A stretch of 64,000 bases of DNA from Mytilisepta virgata (taxonomy: Eukaryota; Mollusca; Bivalvia; Mytilida; Mytilidae): assembly GCA_028015205.1 (NCBI GenBank), contig CM051516.1:29712230-29776229 (forward strand), given 5' to 3'. Under the pieces are notes generated by a model. That model searched no databases. It was not told where the DNA came from and was given only the letters and a program-made list of their open reading frames with translations. Made by a program: the position numbers and the translations under genes. Shown one piece after another: positions 26,501 to 35,689 of the stretch (position 1 is the stretch's first letter; the number at the start of each line of letters is the position of its first letter).

Positions 26501-29500
26501 TTAAAAAATATGTCCATTGACCCCACCTGCCAACCAACATGGCCGACATGGCTAGAATAGAACATAGGGGTAAACTGCAGTTTTTGTCTTATATCTCAAA
26601 AATAAAGCATTTATAGCAAAATTGACAGGGTAAACTGTTCACCAAGTCAAGATCTACCTGTCATGAAATTTTGTTGGGTTATTGCCCCTGAATTGTTCAT
26701 TTTAAGAAAACTTTGCAGTTTAAGGTTATTATCTTGAATATTATTATAGGTAAAGACAAACTGTTACCACCAAAAATGTTCAACAAAGTAAGATCAACAA
26801 ATAAGTCAACATGACCAAAATCATTAATTGACCCCTTATAGGAGTTTTTGCCCTTTAAAGACGTCATCTGTCGTAAACTTATTGGTCCAAACTTTGATGG
26901 AATGGTCCTTGGATGGGCCCCTTCTAAAGCAATGTCTGGCATCCCCGACTTCCAATGGATATGGCTGCTGTGACTAAAAATAGAAAAAAGGTGAGATGAA
27001 TTTTAAAAATCTTCTTCTATGAAACCACGTGGCCAATTGGAACCAGACTTGGCATCAATGGTCCTGAGTAGGTCCTCTTTCAGAAATTTGTCCGATTACC
27101 GACTGTCCACCAATATGGCCACAGCCAAACTTAGTTTAACAGGTCCCTATGGTAAAATTCTTTTAAAAATCTTCTTGTCTGAAACCACTGAGCCAATTGG
27201 AATTAAATTTGGCAGCAATGGTCCTTACATGTTCCTCTTTCAGAATTGTGTTCGATAGCCCAGACTGCCAACCACAGCCGAACTAGTTTAAAATAAGACC
27301 CTATGGGAAAATTCATTTAAAAATCTTCTTGTCTGAAACCACTAAGACAATTGAAACTAACGTGGTCCTCTTTCAGAATTGTGTCCAATAACCAGGACTG
27401 TCAACCAAGATGGCCACCACTGCTTAACTTAGTTTAACAAAGCAATCTATGGGAAAATTTATTTAGAAATCTTCTTGTCTGAAACTGCTGAACCAATTGG
27501 CCCTAAATTTGTCAGCAATAGTCCTTACACGGTCCTCTTTAAGAATTGTGTCTGATGACTCAGACTGTTAACCAAGATGGCTGCCACGGCCGAACTTTGT
27601 TTAACATAGGACTCAATGGAAAAATTCATTTAAAAGTCTTCTTGTCTGAAACAACAAAGACAATTTGATCCAGACTTTGCAGCAATGATCCTTGCTTGAT
27701 ACTCTTTGAGAATTGTGTCTGATGACCAGGACTGTCAACCAAGATGGCCGCCACAGCTAAAATTATTTTATTATAGGAACCTATGGAAAGATTTATTTTT
27801 AAAATCTTTTTGTCTGAAACCACTGAGCCAATTGGAACAAGACTTGGCAGAAATGGTCCTTAGATGGTCCTCTTTCAGAATTTTATCTGATGACATGGAC
27901 CATCAACAAAGATAACTGCCACAGCCAAACTTAGTTTAACATAGAACCCTATGGAAAACCCAGCCAAATTGACTGTTACTATGGCACGCCGTATTTATAT
28001 TTATTCAACGTTCAAGATATCTCATATACTTTATAAGATATCTCATAAACTTTATAAGATATCTTATAAAGTTTATAAGATATCTTATAAAGTTTATAAG
28101 ATATCTTATATAATTTATAAGATATCTTATATATTTTATGAGATATCTTATAAAGAAAAGTTTATAAGATATCTTATAAAGTATATAAGATATCTCATAA
28201 ACTTTATAAGATATCTTATAAAGTTTATAAGATATCTTATAAAGTTTATGAGATATCTTATAAACTTTTCTTTATAAGATATCTCATAAAATATATAAGA
28301 TATCTTATAAATTATATAAGATATCTTATAAACTTTATAAGATATCTTATAAACTTTATAAGATATCTTATAAAGTTTATGAGATATCTTATAAAGTATA
28401 TGAGATATCTTATAAAGTTGAATAAATATAAATACGGCGTGCCATATCTTTTTATGAGATATCTTATATAATTTATAAGATATCTCATAAACTTTATAAG
28501 ATATCTTATATAATATATAAGATATCTTATATAATATATAAGATATCTTATAAAGTTTATGAGATATCTTATAAATTATATAAGATATCTTATAAAAAGA
28601 ATTATATTAGATATCTCCTAAATTATATAAGATATCTTATAAACTATATAAGATATCTTATAAACTATATAAGATATCTTATAAACTATATAAGATATCT
28701 TATATAACGTTTGTTTATAAGATATCTTATAAACTATATAAGATATCTTATAAACTTTATAAGATATCTTATAAACTTTATAAGATATCTTATATAATTT
28801 ATAAGATATCTTATAAAGTTTATAAGATATCTTATATAATTTATAAGATATCTTATAAAAACCCAATTATATAAGATATCTTATAAATTATATAAGATAT
28901 CTTATAAATTATATAAGATATCTTCAAAACGGAATAAATATAAATACGGCGTGCCATATGTTACACTTAGATTTATTAGTCATTTATTAGATGACTTTAA
29001 TAAGGTGGACAAGTTCAAATCAGATGAGCAATACAGGCTCTTATGAGCCTCTAGTTAAGTTTCACAATTCTGACTTTATTTCATTTTAATTTGTCTCACA
29101 GATAACTTATATCATTTCATTTTCCACTTAACACCTAAGAAAAAACCCCGATCTTCAGCCACAAAACCATTTTACAGATATAAAATGGCTTTTAATCTTA
29201 AGTTTTTGTAATATGAATTTTGAAATCTCAATAATCAATAATTGTCAAAAAGTAAATCACATAGTTTGATATATAAACTTTAAATCAATACTGTGAATAG
29301 TATCCTTGTCAATCTGAAATAAGTCCTAGTTGTTAACACTAATTTATCTTATAAAATCATTGTACAGTAGGATTACTAACATTATATAGGTGTATTAAAT
29401 ATTAATTACTGGTCTAGGTAACTTTAGTATGTAGATTATTTAGCATGTAGAGAAATTTTTGTGCTTATTTTATGTATAAATGTAGGTCTATGTATATGGT

Positions 29501-32500
29501 AAGACAAACTGTACTTGTTTTTTTTTTCATTTTATTGTTTGATGATCTTTGTTAAATTTAAAACCTGTTTAAAATGATAAATTTGAATGCATAAAAAATG
29601 TTGTAAAACTTTGTAGTTATTTGCAAATTACAAGTCAAACTTTCAAGCCATTGAATACAATTTTAGTTCCATTTATATCCATGTACATTTTTTATTAGCT
29701 CATGTTGGTAAAGACCATTTGAGCTCTTATCATCACTGAATGTCTGTCATTTATTTGTCGATTAATTGTCCATAGAGTAGAATCTCTTATTTCCCTACCT
29801 TTCAGCATTTAAATCTTCTATAAAATAATTATTAGCCCTATGAAATTTACTCCTAAAGTCTAATTCTTTGAAAACATTTGATCAAATTTACAGAAACTTC
29901 ATATGAAATTTTTGAGTGAGATCGAGTTTTAGTGGAGGTCTCTCATTTAATTGGGTCAGAAAAATAACTTAACATAGTTACCGTTCATGTGGAGCTTACA
30001 ATTGGCTTATTCTAACCATTTTGGATTTCTCAGCTATAAACAATCCTGTGGTCCTTAAAATTGTTTATTACACAAGATATTCTGAAAATTGATAAATTTG
30101 AGCATCTATTTCATTTTATGTATACCTGACAACTTAGTGGATAAAGGATGAACTGATCAATACAGGCTCTATTAAAAATTTACATGTATATGTTAAAGTT
30201 TGGTTGATTTTGAAGATTTTATAATTTCTCTTTTGCATTTTTTAGTCCTGTTTTGTTTCCATTTGTCTTCCTTTTTATCTTCTTTAATGAATTTTTTTTA
30301 CTCCAATCCTTCTCAATTCATGACCACCATCCTTATAGTCAATCCCCCAATGATTAAAAAAAAATCTATGGAAACACTGCACTTACAAAATGGGAAATAT
30401 TTTCTTTGTAAAATTTTAAAGATATATCTCTTTTATGTACTTGTCACTGATATATTTGCGATTTTTGGCTGTAAAAAACTCTTTGGAGTGATAAGAAAAT
30501 TATAGGCCAGATCAAGACACAAAAAATGTATTTTATTTCCTTATTATTTTAGAGTGACCGATTTAAAATTTGATAAAAGATTTATATTTAATGATTAAGA
30601 ATAATTTGGATAATTCTAGAAATATGCCAATATATTTATGGTGCAGTATGCCTGTCGTTTTATTGACAGAAAATATTGATTTATTCAATTATAGAAATTA
30701 TGTGTCTATATAAAAGAGTCATTTATTAATCCTAGCATTACGAATAAATGAAATATCCTTTTTAAATACTCTACTTGAAAAACATAAATTGTTTAAAATA
30801 CAAAGCATTCATTGGAACTAAATATAGATTAAATAACGGGAACAATACATGTCTAATGATATGGATTTTATACCCTGATTAATATTATATACCGTTAGTA
30901 ACGGACAACAGGGGGCGACAAGATCCGATAGGTAACGTCTTGTATTTCTTCATTTGATTTAAATTTCTTTATCTCACATCATCAGATATAGTTCTGATTG
31001 TGGAGTAGTTTGTTACTTTTTCCCCTTTCAAAAGGTAAGAAATAGTTAATATTGATTTGGGAAAATTTAATTAAGTAACTGATTCCTGAAGCTTGATACA
31101 AGACTTATACACTTCTGTTATGTAAAAAATTATGTACATCAATTGATAGAAATTCCAATTTGAACAGATTTAGGATTAAATAAAATGATTGATTTCCAGC
31201 ATTTAATATTTTCATTTTCACTCAAGATTGTAGTTTGGACTGGCTGTCATTATCAGTCCATCTGTCTTTCACACATTGAGGTGACCTTGTGTATAGATGT
31301 TAATTTAATTTAAGAACCACCAACCCTTTGAAAATATGATTTCTCAATTTCTGTAAGTTATAAAATTTAGTATTAGAATTTCAAAGCAAAAAGTGAATAT
31401 ATTTGACAAATTAATTAACTTTATTAAAAGTGATAACTTTTTATTCCTCTGTAAATAGCTTTATGTCAAAAGACTTCACAGGTTTTTAAAAAAAAAGTTA
31501 ATTAATGACCCTTAAATTATTTTGAGCAATATAAAAAATGACAAAACAAGTAATTAGAAAACTTCATAGATTTTTTATGTCAAATGAGAAAAAACATATG
31601 CAGCAGGCATTATTAAAATGTATCACAAAATACCAAAGAAATTTATGCACTGTATGGCCATTTCATTGACTGATAACTCATCATTATATGTTATTACAAG
31701 CAATGAATTTTCTGGTGTTTGTTTCTGAACAAAGTATGGTAAATACTACATATTATTACATTTTTCTTCGGAATTATATAGAAACAGTATGTTTCAAACC
31801 AGTCCATATTTTGTGATATTGCACAGTAAAAGTGATATTGCACAATGAACTATTTTTAGAAACAGGTGATTTCCAATTCATGCTTTTAAGGTGTAATGTA
31901 ATTAAACAATTATAGCACTTCTCTGTTGTGCAATATCATGTTTTATGGACCACTTAAAGCAATATTGACTTTGGTTGTTGGCCTTGTGCAATATTGATGT
32001 TGAATTGTCCATAAAATATGATATTGCAATCATTGAACTGCCATAATTGTATAACATGAACTGATAATATAGGGTTATTGCATTAATATTGAGGAATATC
32101 ATCTCGAGCAAAAGAATATATTGGATGAGCTTGCAAGTGCAATTATTATTTTGCAAGGGACAGTATTGCACAATATTCATGCAATAACTATGTTATTGTA
32201 AAGCAAGATCTAATGTCAAATTAGGCTATTTACTATATCAATTACATCAATTTTTAAAGCAATATTGCATGTAGTCTAATATTGTAGAATATTGCACGCC
32301 AGATTTTGGTTATGTTCTACATGGAATATAATGTTGATGTACAATAATGGTGACTGTATACAAACAAATGCATTCTTTAGTACTCTTAAAAGATAATTTT
32401 TAAGGCAATTTTCTGCAATAGATTCAGTTTGGTTCAATTTTGTATTGCCAGGTTACCAAACCATAGACAGCATTTACCCTCGCAGTAATACATTTTATCA

Positions 32501-32867
32501 GACCAGCTCACCATCTCTAAGCCAAAAACTGTTAGAAACAAAAGCACAGAACGCCTTAAACTCAATTCCAAAGGAAAGTCCAAAGATGGCTACTATGGAA
32601 CCTAGAGGAATGCAATTTATGTCCGTGCAAGAACAAGCTGGAATTAATACTACATTCCCTGGACGAACAGAATACATGACAAAGTATGAGCGACCGCCAA
32701 TGGATATACCTACTAGTGCATTTAACATTAATCCTACACCAAATTTTCACCTTCATGGGCGACCACTCGGAACAGAAATGTATGAGGGATCAAATACGGA
32801 ATACCAAGTTAGATATGAATGGCCCGATAGCAATAAAATTGTTAGGATGCCATGGTTACGAAAATAG
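8359..32867 (+). CDS. Gene A: unrecognised multi-exon protein, possibly ciliary/centriolar
   Basis: The gene is joined from exons 9257-9362, 11165-11310, 17074-17275, 24441-24548 and 32452-32867, probably preceded by 8359-8563. The splice phases agree from 9362 onward: phases 1, 0, 1 and 1, each with GT..AG borders. From the ATG at 9269 the coding length is 966 bp (321 residues plus stop). Adding the first exon gives about 391 residues. The protein is basic and hydrophilic, with no signal peptide or membrane segment. It carries an RPKTAP motif in the fourth of the firm exons and two related motifs near the C terminus, TEYMTKYERP and TEYQVRYEWPD. Short repeated Glu-Tyr/aromatic motifs of this sort occur in microtubule-binding axonemal or centriolar proteins such as the SAXO and MDM1 families. 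That assignment is only a resemblance and I do not recognise an ortholog. The introns hold most of the window's mobile elements. Confidence 0.72.
9257..9362 (+). CDS. Gene A exon
   Basis: An acceptor CTTAG ends at 9256 and a donor ACAG|GTTAGT follows 9362. There is an in-frame stop just upstream (9254-9256), so the exon starts at 9257 or translation starts at the ATG at 9269. The coding text from the ATG begins MKWEPRKKLLKRYYLILFGD. It ends in phase 1, and the split glycine codon is completed by the exon at 11165. Confidence 0.75.
9540..9800 (+). mobile_element. SINE-like element, second copy
   Basis: Begins ACTCAACCCACAGAGCTGCC and contains GGTTGTCAGGTCATAATACT and CCCAACCATCCTCCTTTTAC, collinear with the copies at 5553 and 48186/51774. 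The 3' tail with CTGGACGTT is absent or decayed. It lies in a gene A intron. The intact GTCATAATAC here is the empty-site reference for the 3.2-kb insertion at 48496-51690. Confidence 0.7.
9801..11164. other. Gene A intron, mostly unclassified
   Basis: No exon or recognised family. There is a G-run at about 10522-10536 and a degenerate stretch (10560-10760) repeating TTTTGGTCCTG and TTTTTATTTTG phrases, probably an old repeat. Confidence 0.45.
11165..11310 (+). CDS. Gene A exon
   Basis: The acceptor TTTACAG precedes 11165 and the donor CAG|GTAAGC follows 11310. The reading frame is open, starts with the last two bases of a glycine codon and ends in phase 0. The encoded stretch is rich in His, Arg and Gln and runs to RNLHGIQQ, with a helical, charged character. 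Confidence 0.85.
11727..12237 (+). repeat. GCCACGAATGTGGC-family element
   Basis: The head hairpin is GCCACGAATGTGGC followed by GGGGCATATAG. Three tandem monomers of about 170 bp follow (CAGAAACCTATAGTAATATA, CCTCTTGTATAGTACAA, CAGTTCAGCAACACTTGG, AGTGACTTTGGTTAAG). The tail is GGGCATCCGTGTCTTATAGACACA, which includes a GTGTCTTATAGACAC hairpin. Other copies are at 24727-25880 and 48633-49002. Confidence 0.8.
12238..15430. other. Gene A intron, unclassified
   Basis: AT-rich. A worn GCCACGAATGTGGC-type monomer pair is visible at about 13370-13660 (GATGATATATCAATGATATT, CATGACCTACATTTCATG). Otherwise I see nothing that can be named. Confidence 0.45.
15435..16626 (+). repeat. AGCTCACC-family element, full structure
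   Basis: Head hairpin 15435-15465 (12 of 13 stem positions pair), then CATCTGTCTGTCG, then tandem monomers of about 150-190 bp (GAACCAAACTTGGCAGAAATGG, GTCAACCAAGATGGCC, AACATAGGACCCTATG). It ends GGTGGACAAGTTAAATCCAG and the tail hairpin AGGCTCTTGAGAGCCT at 16607-16622. This is the cleanest uninterrupted copy in the window. Confidence 0.85.
17074..17275 (+). CDS. Gene A exon
   Basis: The acceptor TTTTTAG precedes 17074 and the donor ATG|GTAGGT follows 17275. The frame opens in phase 0 and ends in phase 1. The encoded text starts DLDPHTYQAAEGIRQFGDHI and includes DPFRLRTAWMDTNCNTGYMG. Codon use and composition stand out clearly from the AT-rich surroundings, which supports real coding sequence. 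Confidence 0.88.
18160..18408 (+). mobile_element. tRNA-derived SINE
   Basis: The 5' part resembles a tRNA gene: GTGGTCTTGTGGTAGTGTGC has A-box character and GGTTCGATCTC matches the RNA polymerase III B box. The body follows and the 3' end is GTGCTACTGGACGTTAAACA-A, which matches the tail of the other SINE family at 5848-5876. It lies in a gene A intron. Confidence 0.7.
18412..21860 (+). repeat. GGGCCCCTGTCATTC-type element split by an insertion
   Basis: Monomer phrases appear on both sides of the insertion at 18603-21668: TTTGGCATGGATATTC with AGGTCAAAGGTCAAGAAC on the left, and AGGTCAAAGTTGAGAACCCTGTG with TTTGGCATGGTTATTCTCCA on the right. The CTGTCCGTCC motif follows the head, as in the other hairpin-headed families. 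Confidence 0.6.
18603..21668. mobile_element. 3.07-kb AACGTT-rich terminal-inverted-repeat element
   Basis: The ends are CCCAGCAAACA on the left and TGTTTGCTGGG on the right, an 11-bp exact inverted repeat, followed by AACGTT-rich subterminal sequence. The palindrome AACGTT and its variants recur densely over the outer 0.5 kb on the left and 1.2 kb on the right. The middle (about 19080-20350) is unique and has no open frame longer than about 75 codons. Two tandem near-copies of a roughly 240-bp block lie at about 21090-21330 and 21340-21585. No clear target duplication can be read. Non-autonomous; the superfamily is not known to me. Confidence 0.8.
21861..22309. other. Gene A intron, unclassified
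   Basis: No feature recognised. There is a short poly-A run near 22219. Confidence 0.4.
22310..23040 (+). repeat. TCTCGCC-family monomer array
   Basis: About five degenerate monomers near 150 bp repeat CCATTTCTCAGCAACTG, ATAGATAGTTCTTAGTGG, TACATG(T/C)C(A/T)GTCTGAC and GACCTCAATTTCATGC. They match the shorter element at 6711-7130. No intact hairpin head is visible here. Confidence 0.65.
23041..23370. repeat. GGACCTAGTTATGG-type head with inverted rearrangement
   Basis: A GTCTGTCCCTCTGTCC stretch follows a small GACC/GGTC hairpin. The block TTTGTGGACGCAACTCCTCT is present twice (23135-23157 and 23308-23330). A 32-bp perfect inverted repeat pairs 23193-23224 with 23333-23364. A third partial copy lies near 23746-23776. 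Confidence 0.7.
23371..24440. other. Gene A intron, unclassified
   Basis: No exon or complete repeat is recognised apart from the partial inverted-repeat copy near 23746. Confidence 0.45.
24441..24548 (+). CDS. Gene A exon
   Basis: The acceptor TTGTTAACAG precedes 24441 and the donor AGAG|GTAAGT follows 24548. The exon is 108 bp, phase 1 at both ends, so it could be skipped without a frameshift. It encodes a Lys/Arg/Glu-rich stretch with the motif RPKTAP, then FGFNAEPKLDYRG. Confidence 0.85.
24727..25880 (+). repeat. GCCACGAATGTGGC-family element, long worn copy
   Basis: The degenerate head (ATGCCCCTTCTACGAATAGA) leads into TGTCCGTCCGT and six to seven monomers of about 150-170 bp. The tail is GGGGCATCCATGTCTTATGTCTTACAGACACACA. 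A short ATTGATTGATTG fragment at 25281-25295 resembles the end of the SINE family in reverse. Confidence 0.7.
26351..29055 (+). repeat. AGCTCACC-family element, longest copy
   Basis: The head hairpin is 26351-26381, stem AGCTCACCTGACCC with GGGTCAAGTAAGCT. About eight monomers of roughly 180 bp follow (TTGTCTGAAACCACTGAGCC, GGTCCTCTTTCAGAATTGTG, CAACCAAGATGGCC, CCTATGG). The element at 27980-28958 interrupts the last monomer. The text resumes with TTACACTTAGATTTATTAG, GTGGACAAGTTCAAATCAGA and the tail hairpin AGGCTCTTATGAGCCT. Confidence 0.85.
27980..28958. mobile_element. 979-bp fold-back element made of a 21-bp palindromic array
   Basis: The termini are inverted repeats: TATGGCACGCCGTATTTATA and on, 27 bp perfect between 27980-28006 and 28932-28958. 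The target duplication TGTTAC stands on both sides (27974-27979 and 28959-28964). Undisturbed monomers elsewhere read ACTGCTACCCTTAAA or CAGCTACACTTAAA at this point, so a single copy is the empty state. The interior is about 40 copies of a unit with core AAGATATCTT at a 21-bp period. A second copy of the right terminus lies inside at 28417-28446; it pairs perfectly over 30 bp with the left end. Both strands read open as heptads of the type YKISYKV, a by-product of the period. Confidence 0.92.
29056..29695. other. Gene A intron, unclassified
   Basis: AT-rich, with no recognised element. Confidence 0.45.
29697..30175 (+). repeat. AGCTCA-family element, worn
   Basis: The head hairpin at 29697-29725 pairs TGGT with ACCA and AGCTCA with TGAGCT. 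The body is diverged. The tail phrase GTGGATAAAGGATGAACTGA, CAATACAGGCTCTATT is recognisable at 30135-30170. Confidence 0.6.
30176..31814. other. Gene A intron, unclassified
   Basis: AT-rich, no exon with matching phase found and no complete repeat. Confidence 0.45.
31815..32310. repeat. Cluster of GCAATATTG-type palindromic motifs
   Basis: TGCAATATTG, its shorter forms and its complement recur on both strands about every 30-60 bases (for example near 31817, 31838, 31928, 31961, 31988, 32019, 32163, 32260 and 32290), ending about 140 bases before the last gene A exon. The similar phrase TTGCACAATAGCAAGAAAT occurs twice near 5320-5375. Confidence 0.6.
32452..32867 (+). CDS. Gene A last coding exon
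   Basis: The acceptor TTGCCAG ends at 32451. The frame runs 416 bp to a TAG at 32865-32867, and the split glycine codon from 24548 is completed correctly. The exon encodes the 138-residue C terminus, Pro/Ser/Thr/Asn-rich and probably extended. It holds the paired motifs TEYMTKYERP and TEYQVRYEWPD and ends RMPWLRK. An AATAAA occurs at 34122-34127, about 1.25 kb downstream. Whether it is the polyadenylation signal cannot be told. Confidence 0.88.
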
Positions 32868-34780
32868 ACTTTATATAGACATTGAAAAAATTCCAGTAGA
32901 AAAGTACATTTAAATCAGAAGAGAATTACAATATATTGTTATTAAGTTGTTAAAGTGTTGTTAAGTTCTGTTGTTGTACATTGTTTCTTTCAGAGAACAG
33001 AAGTGGTCATGTGACTAAGCACAGTCATGTGAACAAATGTATATAATATAATCTATACAGCATTAGATTAAATAGGAAAATGTTACTTACTCAAGGATTT
33101 CTAGAAGTTATCTAAGCTTACTAGTTACTGGTAGTTTATCTGCAATTTTTAGTTGCTCACTGTTCAAAAAATGGGTTTTTACCAGACATTTTGAAAAATA
33201 TAAAAAGTATTTAGATTGTTTTTTATACACAGAGGAATATAATTTATTTAAAATCAATAATTAGGTATTTAGAATGTTTTGAATTCTTTTATTCTACATG
33301 TATCTCATTAGTATTTAATTAACTTATTTTTGTACCCAATTTAATATATTTCATATTACTAACAAATCACTTCTGTAATTCTTATCTATTTTAGATGTGA
33401 AATATTTTATTACAATTATATTGTCATTACAATATTTTGTACTTACTTAAATATATTGAGAACTTGCTCATTTTTTAAAAATCAAAAAATTTTTTTTTTA
33501 TTAATAGTCAACATGGTCAACACTCTCTTCAGTTGATGAAGTAAAATTTCCTAATTTTCATACATATGGTTATGCAAAGGTTGTCAGTCTTTTAGGTATG
33601 TATCTCATTATTTTCTTACCTTAGGGTAAATTTGAGTTATAATTTATTCAAATTTCTTTTCAGATCAAATATTAATATGTATTTTAAGGTGACTGTGCTT
33701 CATAGAATGTTTTCCTCAGCTTGAATGTAAAGCAAATGGGAAGTAAAAAAAAAGTAAAGAAGTTCAAAATTTCCCTGTATATACTTTATGTCTCATGGAT
33801 GGGATACAAAATGTTTAAATACTAAAATAGGTAAAAATGCAGATCTTACTTTTTTGCAAGAATAACATGAATAAGTTAAAGAATTTTTTTTTATGAATAA
33901 GTACTTGTTATTAATACATACTCAATCTTTCCGTGGAAGAATGAAAAATACCCTACTAAAAAAAGATTGAGTGTGCATACTTTAATGCTTGGTGTCAATT
34001 TTTATTTATTCAGGGGAAACAACCCTGTTTCTATCTTATAGTTTGTTATTAATTTATTTTATTGTAAACGAATACATCTTTATGTCTGTGATATATTATA
34101 TAACTTTCCTGTCAAAGTTGCAATAAAAAGATTATATAAATTAGATACATATTGTATTGCTGTTAAAAAAAATGTGTTCACTACAAAAGTCCTCATAAAA
34201 GAATAAATAGAGAAGTCAAGTATATGTTGTCATGACAACAAACTTAATTATAAGTCAAGTAAATGTTGTCATGACAGCAAACTTAATTATCTTTGAACAG
34301 GTACAAAGAATTACAAAAATAGGTTGTCACACAGTTTTTAACATGTTGAATATGTATAGCAAACTCTTAATGGCTTCATAAAAACACAGTGTGAAAAACG
34401 TCAATCAGAACAACCAAAAATAAAAAATAAAAACTATACTAAAAAAAAATAATGTAAACAACAAAAATAAAATACCACTGGCAAAGACTTTTGATAGGCA
34501 CATAAAAAAGTGTTTGATTTAACTAGTTTATCCAGCTGAACACCTAACATGTTACTTGTCTTTTAGTGGTTTATAAATTATATAAAAGAATGATATGCAG
34601 TTTGATATTGTTTTTCACATTCCTGTGGAATTTGTTTTAAAAAAATCATTTCAAGAAGTTGAAAATCTATTGATGGTTGTTGTTTATCTCTTTTTAAATG
34701 GAGATTGATTTACAAAGAGAGAACACTTCAGTCAAAGCACTTATCAACAGTGAAAAAAAAAGCAATTCCATTTTTATCAA
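32868..34780. other. Gene A 3' flank, non-coding
   Basis: Probably includes the 3' untranslated region. ATTAAA occurs near 33066 and AATAAA at 34122-34127. A 39-bp block is tandemly duplicated at 34213-34251 and 34252-34290 with two differences. Otherwise unclassified. Confidence 0.45.
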
Positions 34781-35170
34781 GGTGGTGGTAATCTCTTTCT
34801 GGTGTGAAATATTAACGGCCCTTAGATGGTTTCACTTCAAAATAAAAAGAAGAACCCTGCCTTTCAGCCAAATTTAGTTTCTTATCCACTTTTAGTTTAA
34901 AACATTGGATCATAATGGAATTGCCTCAAGATCATCATGTCTGAAACAACTTGGCTATTTGCAATCATCACAATTGCACCTATTAACTCCTATCCAGTAA
35001 ACGTCATGACATGAAGCTGCAGTCTCGAAAATTTTTATAGAAGATGACTCTATTATTTAGTTTAAGGCCTTTTTGTATGAAACTACTTGTTGAATGCCAA
35101 AATAATAGTATATTAATCATATTAATGGAGTTTAAACATATAAAGCTACCATTGCCAAAATTTTATTTCC
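34781..35170 (+). repeat. Worn AGCTCACC-type monomers
   Basis: Fragments of the monomer text remain: GGCCCTTAGATGGTTTCACTT, CAGCCAAATTTAGTTT, ACATTGGATCATAATGGAAT and TCTGAAACAACTTGGC. The head and tail are not preserved. Confidence 0.5.
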
Positions 35171-35689
35171 TATTTAACGTGAGTATAACTGGCCTCAGAT
35201 GATTTGAGTCATTTTAGTATTTGAATCTACTTTCCAACGTTTTGAGTTACTATTTCGGCTTCCAGCATTTTAGGCATAGAGAAGTTGCAAGAACTGGCGA
35301 GTCATAAGTCGACGAAATGGGCACATTTTTTTACTACAGGAACGGAACTATCGCCTTAGTTTTCCAAAAATGTTAGCAATGTTGAAGACCTAGCTGTAGT
35401 AATTTTCAATTTATTCAGACTATAAGAGGACCCACAAAGGTCAAACGCATTAAAAGTAGGAAAATCTAGAAGTACTGTCAGCAAAGCTTTAAGCTCACTA
35501 ATGTATACATACAATAATGTAAAGAAATGTCATGTCCATGAAACAACCAAATATGAGTTTGATAAAAAAAAAACAAATAGAAGATACACACTGGTAATGT
35601 AGTTTCCTTGAAAGTTTCACAGAAATCCATTCACTAGGAGGAGTTGCGGACGGGGAATGTCTGCCCTCCTTATATTACCATATTATGAG

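Noticed and set aside
27951..28866. Frames encoding YKISYKV heptads on both strands
   Set aside because: A 21-bp period gives a seven-residue repeat in any open frame, and both strands read alike because the unit is palindromic.
27980..28958. CRISPR array
   Set aside because: Regular palindromes but no unique spacers; it has transposon ends and a target duplication, in a eukaryotic genome.
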